Shown: positions 1-8,395, numbered from the stretch's first letter. The stretch: DNA of 64,000 nt from CBDDBH01 sp965225625 (GCA_965225625.1 CBDDBH010000022.1:1-64000); one strand, 5' to 3'. Program-made: numbers and translations. Notes: generated by a model not told the origin, from the sequence alone.

Positions 1-535
1 CGAGGGTCCGAAGCGAACGTGCCAGACCCTCCAGGATCTGCGCTCGACTACCGAGTCCAAGCGTCTTCCGGAAACTGGCCAATGATTTCTCGTCTACTTT
101 TTCCTTACCATTCTTGACGGTTGTCGCAACCATCACGGCAAACGCTTCCAGTGCTTCCGGCGAATCGCTCTGTTGTTTCAACTCGTCCAACAGGCGTTTT
201 GTGAGATCGCGGGCCTTACGGATGTCGGCACGATGGTCTCGGACGATGGTGGCCCGCACTTCGGCGTTGGCCTCGACAATCTCGGCATCTTTCTCGGGAT
301 CAACCTCCCCGTTACCCGTGGATGGTAATGTGGATAATCCAGTCCTGGATAGTTTGGCCCGCGTGGCCTGTCGCACCTTCGCCGTGAGGTCGCGTGTCCA
401 GCCATGGACCTTAGCGTGCTCGCGGATCGCCGCGTGGGTGACCGAGTTTTCGCGTCCGATTTGTCGGAGACTCTTAACGCCGGCCCGATAGTCGGGTTCG
501 ATGGCATCCCAGTCAACCGATTTGCGTGTGGTCAT
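1..535 (-). CDS. Phage terminase small subunit-like DNA-binding protein (partial, runs off left edge)
   Basis: An open minus-strand frame starts at an ATG at 535 and runs to the window edge without a stop, giving about 178 codons. A strong AGGAGG-type ribosome site lies just upstream. The N-terminus reads MTTRKSVDWDAIEPDYRAG, then LRQIGRENSVTHAAIREHAK and GWTRDL. This is the helix-turn-helix layout of phage terminase small subunits (TerS) or a closely related phage DNA-binding family, where the protein recognises DNA at packaging initiation. A Glu/Ala/Arg-rich helical region follows (about residues 80-150). It is the most downstream gene visible in the leftward module, where packaging genes usually lie in phages and satellites. 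The family call rests on recalled sequence similarity, and the missing C-terminus prevents a length check. Confidence 0.6.
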   Translation of the reverse strand, partial: MTTRKSVDWDAIEPDYRAGVKSLRQIGRENSVTHAAIREHAKVHGWTRDLTAKVRQATRAKLSRTGLSTLPSTGNGEVDPEKDAEIVEANAEVRATIVRDHRADIRKARDLTKRLLDELKQQSDSPEALEAFAVMVATTVKNGKEKVDEKSLASFRKTLGLGSRAQILEGLARSLRTL

Positions 536-599
536 GCTAAGCCTCCTCTAGTTTGTCTGCGGCCTTAACCGGAAATCCCTTTTCCTCGTTCACATGTCT

Positions 600-923
600 C
601 TACTCCTCGCGAATAAATCCCTCGAGCAGGCGCGAATACGTTGTCCAGGGCAACACCACCAGCGGCGTCTGACGGTCGCGCCTCAGAAACAGCAGGTCAT
701 TGTCTCCAAGCCAGCGTTCCAGTGTTTTGAAGCCTGCTCCTCCGCGCCGGGCCTTAACTTCACCCGTGAGCTCATGACCGTCTATCACGACACGCACATC
801 GCCACTAAACGCGCCACCGGCGCTCCCGGACAACGGAACACGGCTTGCTTCAACGCCGAGTGCCTTGTGGAGATTGCCGACTTCGCGTTCGACACGGTTA
901 CCTTTTCGCTTGGAGGGCTGCAT
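600..923 (-). CDS. PD-(D/E)XK (Holliday junction resolvase-like) nuclease, phage type
   Basis: The 107-residue product begins MQPSKRKGNRVEREVGNL. It carries a nuclease-like pattern: an early Glu (VERE, about 11-14), an Asp in FSGDVRV (about 42) and an EVK triad (GEVKAR, about 54-58) followed by a Gly-rich turn. The spacing fits small Hjc-like phage resolvases, which cut branched DNA during replication or packaging. It is about 60 bases upstream of the TerS-like gene in the same direction, so the two are probably co-transcribed. No active-site homology search was possible, so the exact nuclease class is inference. Confidence 0.55.
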   Translation of the reverse strand: MQPSKRKGNRVEREVGNLHKALGVEASRVPLSGSAGGAFSGDVRVVIDGHELTGEVKARRGGAGFKTLERWLGDNDLLFLRRDRQTPLVVLPWTTYSRLLEGFIREE

Positions 924-1052
924 GATTCGGTATCGTCATCGTTAACATCCTGCGGTTCGTCCTTGGCCTTAGTTAGTGAATTCCACGGCTACTTGGACGT
1001 TGCCTACAACACAACCACGGCAGCGCTAAAAATCACACCCGATACCTGTGAA

Positions 1053-1190
1053 TTAGTGCCTGAGGACACCACGGGGTTCGGCGGCCTGGATGGGAACGAC
1101 CGCGTTGAACTGGGTCATGCCTCTCTCGGCTAGACGCATTAATACCGGCTGCCCGGTTGCATTGACATAAGTGGAGAGTATGCGCCCCAC
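1053..1190 (-). CDS. Possible small ORF in the element
   Basis: A GTG at 1190 opens a 45-codon frame ending at a TAA at 1053. It contains GRILSTYVNATGQPVLMRLA followed by ERGMTQFNAVVPIQ. It fills most of the roughly 300-base space between the zinc-ribbon gene and the resolvase-like gene, with the same orientation as its neighbours. There is no clear Shine-Dalgarno and no family is recognised, so it may not be a real gene. Nothing else convincing is seen between 924 and 1219. Confidence 0.25.
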   Translation of the reverse strand: MGRILSTYVNATGQPVLMRLAERGMTQFNAVVPIQAAEPRGVLRH

Positions 1191-1219
1191 AACCCAGGTG
1201 AATTTCTAACCTGCGGAGA

Positions 1220-1420
1220 TTACTCGACCACGGCTTTGAACGTTTGATCGCACTGCTTACAACGAACATATCGCAATACCGTGCCATCACCTTGTTGAAT
1301 GCTGCGCTGGCACCGAACCTTTGACGTACCGCAAGCAGGACAACGTACACGAGTAGCGAAAACGGTTTGAAGCCTGCGACTGGTGTTGTCATCGGCAGTA
1401 TTGTCGATGGGCAGCTTCAC
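1220..1420 (-). CDS. Small zinc-ribbon protein (Ogr/Delta-like)
   Basis: This 66-residue protein has two CxxC knuckles, CPACGT (about 28-33) and CKQC (about 54-57), with basic residues between them and a short C-terminal FKAVVE. That is the layout of small phage zinc ribbons such as the Ogr/Delta late-gene activators of P2-like phages and satellites. An overlapping frame at 1033-1392 lacks this signature and is treated as a shadow. The gene sits between the repeat-rich zinc-binding gene and the nuclease gene. A role in transcription activation is inference from the fold and context. Confidence 0.5.
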   Translation of the reverse strand: MKLPIDNTADDNTSRRLQTVFATRVRCPACGTSKVRCQRSIQQGDGTVLRYVRCKQCDQTFKAVVE

Positions 1421-1438
1421 TTGATGCCTTAACCGAGT

Positions 1439-2047
1439 TTACTGACGTACACCACGCAGCCGGTAATGCAGGCAACGACACGGACGCGCGGGGAACGGCA
1501 TTCGGCAACGGTAGGAGTCGCAGTAGCCGGTCACGAGGCTGTAACGGGCACACTGCAGGCAAGGCCGTAATGGGATGGCCATCAACTGTTCCAGCGTCAG
1601 CGGCGTGCGCGGCTCTGTGGGTAGCGGGACTAGTTTGGGTGGCGGTAGGTGCGCGGCTACGGACTGACTACTCTCGATGCCTGTTGCTAAAGTTGCTAAA
1701 GGTTTTAGCAGATTAGCAGGTTTAGCTGCGGCTACCGATGCGTCACTGCTGGCGTTTAGCAGATTAGCATTAGCAACCGGGCCCTCTTTATTCTGGGAAA
1801 GACACTTCAAAGAAGAATTAGCAATTTTAGCAGTTATATATTTCTTATTAGTTGTTGAGAATTTTGGATAAGGCCCGCTTGCTAATGCTAATTTGCTAAA
1901 AACGGGCATCGAGGTTTGTGTTTTAGCAACTTTAGCAGCCTTAGCGGGTTTAGCAGGTTTAGCAGTTTTAGCAGCACCATTACTGAACCTCGGGAAGCCG
2001 CTCAAGGTCGGACCTCCCAATAATTGTCTTCGAGCTGCCTGACCCAT
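1439..2047 (-). CDS. Element-borne protein with Ala-Lys repeat and C-terminal Cys-rich module
   Basis: The 202-residue product overlaps the end of the replication gene by 46 bases, suggesting translational coupling. Residues about 24-45 are a low-complexity run of three-residue units ending in Ala-Lys (TAKPAKPAKAAKVAK). More AxLLK-like units follow, and the DNA beneath them is a dense TTAGCA array. The C-terminal 45 residues contain seven Cys (CLQC, YCDSYRC, RPCRC), resembling small zinc-binding modules found next to primase genes in proteobacterial islands. The function is unknown; the repeat may serve the DNA (origin iterons) as much as the protein. Confidence 0.55.
   Translation of the reverse strand: MGQAARRQLLGGPTLSGFPRFSNGAAKTAKPAKPAKAAKVAKTQTSMPVFSKLALASGPYPKFSTTNKKYITAKIANSSLKCLSQNKEGPVANANLLNASSDASVAAAKPANLLKPLATLATGIESSQSVAAHLPPPKLVPLPTEPRTPLTLEQLMAIPLRPCLQCARYSLVTGYCDSYRCRMPFPARPCRCLHYRLRGVRQ
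1684..1974. repeat. TTAGCA/TGCTAA iteron-like array
   Basis: I count 17 exact copies of TTAGCA or its complement TGCTAA between 1685 and 1973, plus near copies TTAGCT (1722) and TTAGCG (1941). The block at 1923-1973 has copies at exactly 9-base spacing (1923, 1932, 1941 variant, 1950, 1959, 1968), and the pair at 1685 and 1694 is also 9 apart. The array lies wholly inside the 202-residue gene and immediately downstream of the primase-like gene. Orientation changes within the array, with TGCTAA in the two flanking clusters at 1685-1699 and 1880-1899. Confidence 0.75.
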
Positions 2048-3943
2048 CCGTGTTGATGCAGGATATTGAGGATATGCAGCGCAGGAGCCTTACTGCGAAC
2101 GCCATTGGGGCCGTACTGATAGATCCGTGAGAGCTTAATGCTGGGACCGTTCGATTGTCGTTCGTCCAACAAAAACTGGAGTGTCCGCTGGGCCAAAACC
2201 AGGTCAGTGTCGACCGCTGAAAGCCCGAACAAACGTAGCGCCTCGCTAAGGTAATACTCAACGAGCTCGATGGCGGCTTCCAGATGACGCTGTGTAATAA
2301 GGGTGATAGCAATGTCATCCACGAGTGCCAGCACGGCAGCTATTCGCAAGCAGTGCTCGGCTGCTTTCGATCCCAACCCTCGGACGTCGTGCAATGCCCG
2401 GTCGCCGGCGACGAGGGCCTCCACATGGTCATGAAACTTGATCCAGGTGGCCTTGGCATCGGGCGCTAACCCAATCCGTCGTGGTGCCAACTCATTGCGT
2501 GTGTTGGGCACAATTGGGAGCGGTGCTTCGAGAATATCGCTCAAGCGGGCGAAGTATCGTTTGGCGGCGTCGGTATCCGATAGCGACCGTTCATTGTAGC
2601 GGCGTGTGCCGATGACGGATGTCGGGTACGCCACGAGACACCGGGACACCAGCCCCTGGTCCATGAGCAGCTTGCTGTCGAATATTTTGTTGCTGACCAC
2701 GGGTTGGATCATCAGATGCAGCGACAGTCTCCTGCCGTACATGACTGTGCTGCCTTCGCCGCTTCGTGTCCGCGTCACGGGGCTACCGTCCCAGAGTTCG
2801 CTTAATCCTGCAGCAGTTTTCAGGACATTCTGCTGGTCCATACCGTAACCGCCGAGAAAGCGGCCACCCTCATCAGAAAATAAGCCCATGCTGGGCCAGT
2901 CCTCGTAGAGCGCTTTGGACAAGCCCTCGTAGGTGGGTTCAGACACAGTAAGAATGGGGGTTATCGGTGCGGGTGGTCCTGGGCCAAGCTCATCGAGCGC
3001 GGCTTTTTTTTCTTCGACGCTTTTCAGATGCTTGTTCGCCAATGCTTGGTCGCGGGCCTTACGCCAAGCCATGAACTCCTTCTCATATTCTTCGCGCTCG
3101 GCAGCGGTTTCCTCCAACTTCTTGCGTTGAAACGCTCGGTGTGGAGCTAGAGCTTCCCTATCCGCCGCTGTCTTTCGGTCACCGGACTCGGCAACAGTGA
3201 TATTGAAAAGTGATGTCGGATATTGCCGGCCATCAATCTCGACATCGGCATGCCCCTGGACAGCCAGCCCTGCGGCAGCGAGCACGCTTTGTCCGCACAC
3301 AGCATCAGGTGTCTGGATAATCGATTGCATCGCGTTTGCCATGCCGCCCAGGACCTCGCCCAGGGCATCCAAGGGATACGGCTCCGGCGCTGGTAACTCA
3401 CGTTGTAGCGGCTCTGCTTCAGGCCATGTATCCGGCTTGTGGGTCGAGGCAAACTTCAGGTTGGCCCCATCAATGATCCCAAGCCATTCCCGAGCCTTCC
3501 TGATAACACCGTCGCTAATATGCTCCGATAAAGTAGGCCACCCGGTGATTGCCTCGCCTGCCTCGTGCTTTGCGATGGTGTTAGTCACAGCGCGAAGTCG
3601 GTCAGTGGGTTCGTCGTCGTCGCCGGCGTTGATTACTGCGCCCAGGAAAATCGTCACGTCTTGTGTGTCCCACCCTGAGTGTAGTAGCGCCCCGGTTAAT
3701 GCCAGTGCCGCATCGTGACGACTGCCGGAGATAGTCTTCCACTCACGGGCAAGGATGGCGGCACCAGCCGTACGGCTTGCGGCCCTCTTCAATGCTTCTG
3801 CTGAGATGACTAGGATCTCCGCTGTACCCTCGCATTGCGTGATGGCTTCTCCAGATGGATGTGTGCTGCCGGGGACGACGGTTTGAGCGCCGGTGCTTCG
3901 GATCTCAAGGATCGTGCTGCTGCACACAAACTTATGAGTCTTA

Positions 3944-5044
3944 CTCAGCAGTCGCCAATATAGGCGACAGATGGAGCAAGAAAGAATGATCGAACAAGGT
4001 GGGGCATACGCTTGAGTTGGGTGAGTTGCTCCTCGATCTTCTCGCGCAGTGTTTCGCCCGCCCGCAGTGGCCGTCGCGCCGCACCAGTGCGCTTGACGTG
4101 ACTCCACACCCATTCATCGGGGTTCAGGTCTGGCGCGTAACCGGGCAGAAAATGCAGGCTCAGCCGGCCATTCGTCGAAGCGACGTAGTCGCGCACGCGC
4201 GCGGTCTTGTGCGCCGGCAGACTGTCGAGCACGAGATGCACCGGCTTGCGCCGGCCCCGCATGAGCTGGCGCAGCAAGGTGACAAACAAAGCGGCTTTGA
4301 GCGCGCCGCTATAGGTGCAAAACCAGAACGCCCCGTTGGCGTTGACCGCCGAGGCGGCACTGAACGATTGACGCTGTCCGGGTCGGTACACGACCGGCGT
4401 CTGGCCGCGCACGCCCCAGGTCTTACCGTGCACCGTATCAGCACGCAAGCCAGACTCATCCCAGAAAAACACCTCGCCACCGTGCTGTTTCGCTTGACGG
4501 GCGATGGCTGGGAAGGTTTCACGCTGCCAGCGTTCAATCGCCTCGGGGTCCCGCTGATAGGCTCGCTGCAGCGGCTTCTGCGGCGTCAATCCCAGTTTCG
4601 CCAACAACTCCCCGACCGCCGTGACGCCTATCGTCACCCCGAACTTCTGCGTCACCAACTCCACGACCACCGCGCGCGTCCACAAGCCGAAGTCCAATCC
4701 ATACTGTCGCGGGTCACGACCATTGACCCAGCGGAACACCTGTCGCTCTTGCGCCGCGCTCAGGGTTCGTGGCCGCCCCGTAGCCTTCGTCGAACGCAAC
4801 GCCTTGATGCCGACACCCGGCTGCATCGCCGCTTTGATCCATTTGTAGATGGTCGTCCGGTTGAACCCGAACGATGCGATCACCGTCGCCGGCGACTCGC
4901 CTTCGCGAACGCGCTCTATCGCCATCAAGCGAATAGCTTCCAAGGTCGAATGGTCAAGCGTGCGGCCGTCCAGTTTCATATCTGATCCGATCGGTACGCT
5001 CTCAGAAAGTTCCATCGATGTCGCCTTATTTATCGACTAGTGAG
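3944..5044 (-). mobile_element. IS630-family insertion sequence with TA target duplication
   Basis: A TA dinucleotide is present on both sides (3942-3943 and 5045-5046), as expected for IS630/Tc1-type transposition. The ends are inverted repeats: the left starts CTCAGCAGTCGCC and the right, read inward, starts CTCACTAGTCGAT; both continue into an AGGCGACA block. The element is 1,101 bases and contains one transposase gene filling nearly its whole length. Confidence 0.88.
3945..5015 (-). CDS. IS630-family transposase
   Basis: The 356-residue protein has an N-terminal winged-helix pair (IASFGFNRTTIYKWIKA, then a GRPRTLS linker) and a C-terminal DDE catalytic core. The acidic residues are visible as FFWDESGL (about 191), LVLDSLPAH (about 265) and LNPDEWVWSHVK (about 298-309). 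Length and motifs are those of an intact IS630 transposase. The stop codon TGA falls inside the left terminal repeat. A shorter start at MKLDGRTL, 12 codons in, is possible. The long open frame on the opposite strand (3999-4985) is a shadow of this gene. Confidence 0.92.
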   Translation of the reverse strand: MELSESVPIGSDMKLDGRTLDHSTLEAIRLMAIERVREGESPATVIASFGFNRTTIYKWIKAAMQPGVGIKALRSTKATGRPRTLSAAQERQVFRWVNGRDPRQYGLDFGLWTRAVVVELVTQKFGVTIGVTAVGELLAKLGLTPQKPLQRAYQRDPEAIERWQRETFPAIARQAKQHGGEVFFWDESGLRADTVHGKTWGVRGQTPVVYRPGQRQSFSAASAVNANGAFWFCTYSGALKAALFVTLLRQLMRGRRKPVHLVLDSLPAHKTARVRDYVASTNGRLSLHFLPGYAPDLNPDEWVWSHVKRTGAARRPLRAGETLREKIEEQLTQLKRMPHLVRSFFLAPSVAYIGDC

Positions 5045-5417
5045 TAATGTCAGGACAGCGGTACAGCATGTGCGAGCGTGGCTTACTACGACGGCCAAAT
5101 GATGCGGTCTGTGGAAAATAAGTCGGTGCAATTGCTACTGCTTCGATTGAATCGAGATCAATATCCACAAGGCCGCCGCTCGGCGTACCTAACAAGACCC
5201 CAATATTTAACGGTTCGTCGTTGAAATATTTTGATATATCCGTTTCTGCAAGTTCGAGCTTTTGCCAGCCGTTTATCGTTGGCGCCTTTTGCTTGAAAGG
5301 TATCGGTATTGGCTTAATTCCATATTGGATCCAGCGCCGAGCCCGCTCTGATATGCTATTATTCAACTCAGAAATCCCCGCAAAAAGAAGGGGTCGCACC
5401 ACGACCCCCATTCGATC

Positions 5418-5819
5418 TCACATAGTCACGCTTTCGGAGCTGCCGTTTCCCGGTGGCTCCGTTTGTTGTGGGGTCGCCTCCGTTGATGGCGACGGTGCCT
5501 GTGGGGGGATCCGCACACGGGTCCCGTAAAGAGACTGGCCTGCCATCGACGTCAATTCCCGCCCGAGGGTAATTTGCTTGCCACACCAGCTTCCCGAATC
5601 CTCGCCATGGATGCGTTCCAGCGCACGGGCATTGGTGACATTCAATACGAGACCCTGTGTCTCACCTTGGAAATACATAACCCACTTTTGGTCGATCGGA
5701 TTACCCTGACCACCCACGTCTTCCTGCACGATACGTTCAATAATGAACGCTCTGTCCTGCACGAAATCGTCAGCCTTAAAGTACCGACCCGGAAACATCT
5801 CGTTTACAGTAATTCCCAT
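5418..5819 (-). CDS. Conserved phage-type hypothetical protein
   Basis: The 133-residue product has a folded N-terminal part (MGITVNEMFPGRYFKADDF; MYFQGETQGLVLNVTNAR; WCGKQITLGRE; YGTRVRIPPQ) and a Pro/Ser/Thr-rich tail. The pattern of a KGLVLN-type strand, an Asn-Ala helix, WxGKxV and IRVRxP is shared by many uncharacterised phage proteins encoded beside replication genes. It ends 6 bases before the replication gene begins, so it should be in the same transcript. The biochemical role is unknown. Confidence 0.65.
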   Translation of the reverse strand: MGITVNEMFPGRYFKADDFVQDRAFIIERIVQEDVGGQGNPIDQKWVMYFQGETQGLVLNVTNARALERIHGEDSGSWCGKQITLGRELTSMAGQSLYGTRVRIPPQAPSPSTEATPQQTEPPGNGSSESVTM

Positions 5820-5822
5820 TGT

Positions 5823-6014
5823 CTAATCTCCTGGTTTTATACGCTCACGCGCTTTGCTTGCTGCTACAACTCCAAACTGGCCGCACGCTTCCTTCCACGT
5901 ACAACCACGTCCTAATGCAGACATGGCGGCCTTCACCTGTTGTTCTTTGGCTTCGTCCGCGTTCCCAATTTTCGGGAACGCATCTCGTGAAAAATCGAAC
6001 TCAAGTTGTTTCAT
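5823..6014 (-). CDS. Small hypothetical protein of the element
   Basis: A 63-residue frame starts MKQLEFDFSRDAFP and contains a helical middle (EAKEQQVKAAMSALGRG) followed by CTWKEACGQFGV, which could be a short helix-turn-helix. It ends 3 bases before the start of the 133-residue gene, so it fits a compact leftward operon. No family is recognised. Between 6015 and 6265 I see no convincing gene. Confidence 0.5.
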   Translation of the reverse strand: MKQLEFDFSRDAFPKIGNADEAKEQQVKAAMSALGRGCTWKEACGQFGVVAASKARERIKPGD

Positions 6015-6265
6015 TGGCGAACTTCATTAGCAATTCAGTAAAAGACTTAAATAGTCGACATTTGTGGAACCCACTGCTGCATTCGTCTGTACATCGCACT
6101 AATACGCCTGATTGTTCCCGTGCCTAAACTTCGACGCTGTCAATTAGCGCCCAGACGTCCGAACGCCGCTTCCACTGTGGGGGTGAATTCCGACCGATAC
6201 TGGCGCGGCAAGCATGACGTCCAGGAATTGTTCGATGATGTCCTGTATGGCGCTATTAATCGGTA

Positions 6266-6499
6266 TTACGTGTCGGTTTGTGCCGAAGTAGAGGTAGTTC
6301 CTGCTTGAAGCCACTCGTCCAGGTCTGTTTTGTAATAGAACACTCGGCCGCGCTTCACGAATCTCGGGCCGGTACCGGTGCATCGCTGCATGGCTAGTGT
6401 TTTTTCCGATAGTCCAACGTAGCGAGCCGCGTTCTTGGTGTCCATACGACCATCAGGTAATGCATTTACTTCTTGAAAAACAATGTGTTGTTCCGTCAT
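6266..6499 (-). CDS. AlpA/excisionase-like helix-turn-helix regulator
   Basis: This 77-residue protein contains the winged HTH of the AlpA/MerR-like (HTH_17) group: TKNAARYVGLSEKTLAMQR followed by GPRFVKRGRVFYYKTDLDEW. Proteins of this size beside tyrosine integrases act as excisionases or as activators of the leftward operon in P4-like and PICI-like elements. It is the first gene of the leftward module and is divergent from the integrase module across a 130-base spacer. Its in vivo target is inferred to be that spacer. Confidence 0.75.
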   Translation of the reverse strand: MTEQHIVFQEVNALPDGRMDTKNAARYVGLSEKTLAMQRCTGTGPRFVKRGRVFYYKTDLDEWLQAGTTSTSAQTDT

Positions 6500-6629
6500 T
6501 TGTCAAAACCTCGAAATTCTTCTGTATCTATCAAGTTATATGCCTCATATCGTATTGTCAACAACTACGCGTAGCGTATACAATTACAGAAAGATGTAGA
6601 ACAAATGGGTAAAAGTAGGAGGAAATTTC
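6500..6629. promoter_or_regulatory. Divergent control region between the leftward operon and the integrase operon
   Basis: This AT-rich 130-base spacer separates the AlpA-like gene from the rightward RHH-like/integrase pair. It contains a perfect 10-base palindrome CTACGCGTAG at 6565-6574, loosely flanked by GTATTGT and ATACAAT half-sites that make a wider dyad. A strong Shine-Dalgarno (AGGAGG) precedes the ATG at 6630. Promoters for both directions and an operator for the HTH protein are expected here; exact -35/-10 boxes were not assigned. Confidence 0.45.
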
Positions 6630-7178
6630 ATGCCTAAAAAGCCTCGCCGCGGAGGTGGGAAACTCGCGAGGACGGAGATAATCACCGTTCGCTTAGATCC
6701 GAAGTTACGGTTCGCGGCGGAACTCGCAGCACGGAGACAACGACGGTCTGTCTCAAGCTTTATTGAGTGGATCCTTGAAAGAGGGTTGGAGGATTTCCAC
6801 CTATTCACACCGGATGACAGCACGCGGTATGACCATCACGTATCCCTGAACGGGGTAGTTAGTGATGTTTGGGATATAGATGAAGTCGACCGATTTACGG
6901 CATTGGCTCGATGCTACCCGGAACTCTTGACGCCCGACGAGGAAACCTTATGGAAGTTGATACGCGAGTTCTATGGACTAGAAAGGGACTTGGGTGATCA
7001 TCCATTTGCCGAGCGCCTTCGCGAAGACAGATGGATCCTTCCGCACCTACGTAAGCATTGGGAAACTTTCAGACAAGCCGCCGATGGTGAGGCCGACTTA
7101 GCAGGTCTCCCCCCGTGGGCTCGGCCGGTTAAGCCCGGTGAGCATGTTTCCCGCAGGGTGAGAAAACCAAATGAGTAG
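6630..7178 (+). CDS. Ribbon-helix-helix-like protein coupled to the integrase
   Basis: The 182-residue product starts with a basic tail (MPKKPRRGGGKLAR) followed by TEIITVRLDPKLRFAAELAA and SVSSFIEWILERGL. This looks like a ribbon-helix-helix DNA-binding fold: a short strand, helix A, turn, helix B. The rest (about 60-182) is acidic/helical and not recognised. Its TGA overlaps the integrase start by 8 bases, so the two are translationally coupled. A role as accessory or repressor factor for integration is inference. Confidence 0.6.
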   Translation: MPKKPRRGGGKLARTEIITVRLDPKLRFAAELAARRQRRSVSSFIEWILERGLEDFHLFTPDDSTRYDHHVSLNGVVSDVWDIDEVDRFTALARCYPELLTPDEETLWKLIREFYGLERDLGDHPFAERLREDRWILPHLRKHWETFRQAADGEADLAGLPPWARPVKPGEHVSRRVRKPNE

Positions 7179-8310
7179 AAAATTCTTCAAACTAAAACGC
7201 GTAAGCATGCGCAAGCTCGAACTTGGTAGTGCACTTAGTGAGCATGGCATCACTTTTGACCGGCTGCCCGATGGCGACGGACGCTTCACTGTAAACATTA
7301 TGGTCGATGGTCAGCGCATCCACCGTGTGATCGGTCGAGAATCAGAGCGCGTCACACGCCAGCAGGCTGAGGACTACATTGAGAGCGTCCGAACAGACGC
7401 TCGCCACGGTCGGCTAAATCTTCCTAAAGGCCGAAAGTTAACGCTTGGTTTCAGACAAGCTGCAATAAAGTATCTCGAAAAGCTCGAGGAGGAGGGCGGG
7501 AAAGACATTCCGAAAAAACGGCAGCGTCTTAAACGTCACCTCAAACCGTTTTTCGGTGATAAGCCGTTAGCGAGGATCACCACATTTGATATTGAGCGGT
7601 ACAAAAAGCACCGTGCGCAAAAGAGCGCTGCGAGTGGCACGATCAACCGGGAACTGGCTGTTCTCTCGCATCTGTTTACAAAGGCTGTCGAGTGGAAATG
7701 GATCGACCACAAACCAGCCACAACTAAACGACTGAAGGAAGGCAGTGGTCGGATCACCTATCTAACAAAGGAACAGATAAGCCGGTTACTAAAGGCTGCA
7801 CGTGAGGATGAGTCCCCCCACATTTACCTGTTCATTGTCGTTGGCTTAGAGAGCGCTATGCGCCGGTCGGAGATCCTTTCGATCCGGCTTCGAAACATTG
7901 ATCTCGAAAAGCGTGTCATCTACATCTCTCAGGCTAAAGCCGGAGCCAGAGAGCAACCTATCACGAGCCATCTAGCCGACCTTCTCAAGGGATATGTTGA
8001 TACGAAAGAACCAGATCAGGAATGGCTCTTCCCCTCTAGTAAGTCGCGTACCGGCCACGTGGTGAATATCGAGAAGCCATGGAAACGGTTGGTGGAGGCT
8101 GCAAAGCTCGATCCGAAGGAAGTGGTGCGGCATACCCTACGCCATACGGCGATAACCCATCTCGTGCAGTCAGGTGTTGATCTTCCAACGGTGAAGCGGA
8201 TCTCAGGCCATAAAACGTTAGCTATGGTTGAGCGGTACAGCCACCAGAGCGGCGAGCACATTCGTGCCGCAATGAACAAGCTTGAGCGGCGTTACCGGCT
8301 GCCGAAGTAA
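7171..8310 (+). CDS. Tyrosine recombinase (site-specific integrase)
   Basis: The 379-residue protein has an N-terminal arm-binding region, a SAM-like core-binding domain (about 95-190) and a C-terminal catalytic domain. The catalytic residues are recognisable: Arg in MRRSEILSIR (about 231), HTLRHT (about 320-325, His-x-x-Arg), SGHKT (about 344-348) and the Tyr nucleophile in MVERYSHQS (about 354). The gene ends 88 bases from the 3' end of a tRNA-Phe gene on the other strand, the classic arrangement for an integrase using the tRNA 3' end as attB. No truncation is seen. Confidence 0.93.
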   Translation: MSRKFFKLKRVSMRKLELGSALSEHGITFDRLPDGDGRFTVNIMVDGQRIHRVIGRESERVTRQQAEDYIESVRTDARHGRLNLPKGRKLTLGFRQAAIKYLEKLEEEGGKDIPKKRQRLKRHLKPFFGDKPLARITTFDIERYKKHRAQKSAASGTINRELAVLSHLFTKAVEWKWIDHKPATTKRLKEGSGRITYLTKEQISRLLKAAREDESPHIYLFIVVGLESAMRRSEILSIRLRNIDLEKRVIYISQAKAGAREQPITSHLADLLKGYVDTKEPDQEWLFPSSKSRTGHVVNIEKPWKRLVEAAKLDPKEVVRHTLRHTAITHLVQSGVDLPTVKRISGHKTLAMVERYSHQSGEHIRAAMNKLERRYRLPK

Positions 8311-8395
8311 CGGCATGCGGGCGCACAATTACACATTAATTACACGTTACGACGCAGACGTTTTTAGAAAGACCACCTAAGCCCTTCAAATAATA

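Larger units (their letters stand above)
2002..5411 (-). pseudogene. Prim-pol / DUF3987 replication protein interrupted by IS630
   Basis: The N-terminal piece (5411 to about 5047) has a prim-pol start: IPIPFKQKAPTINGWQKL, then GVLLGTPSGGLVDIDLD carrying the catalytic Asp pair. The C-terminal piece (3943 to 2002) resumes with KTHKFVCSSTILEIRSTGAQ and THPSGE, the second half of the prim-pol fold. A primase C-terminal-like helical region follows, then a DUF3987 ATPase-like domain with ESGDRKTAADR (Walker A-like), FSDEGGRFLGG and SRCLVAYPTS. Joining GACAT, one TA and AAGACTC across the IS gives Asp-Ile-Lys-Thr in frame and a 768-residue protein. Insertion destroys the primase active site region, so replication of the element is probably lost. 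The start could be the ATG at 5411 or a TTG about 45 bases further in. Confidence 0.85.

Noticed and set aside
594..1133. Long plus-strand frame of 179 codons
   Set aside because: It lies antisense to the resolvase-like gene, lacks a ribosome site and shows no family pattern.
1684..1974. TTAGCA array considered as a CRISPR array
   Set aside because: The units are only 6-9 bases, with no 25-37-base repeats or unique spacers, and they lie in a coding frame.
3999..4985. 328-codon plus-strand frame inside the IS630
   Set aside because: Complete shadow of the transposase gene; composition is Arg/Gln/His-rich as expected from antisense of a GC-rich gene.
1..8310. Search for a second copy of the tRNA-Phe 3' end as the distal attachment site
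   Set aside because: No match to the tRNA 3' segment was seen in this interval, so the left boundary is outside the window.
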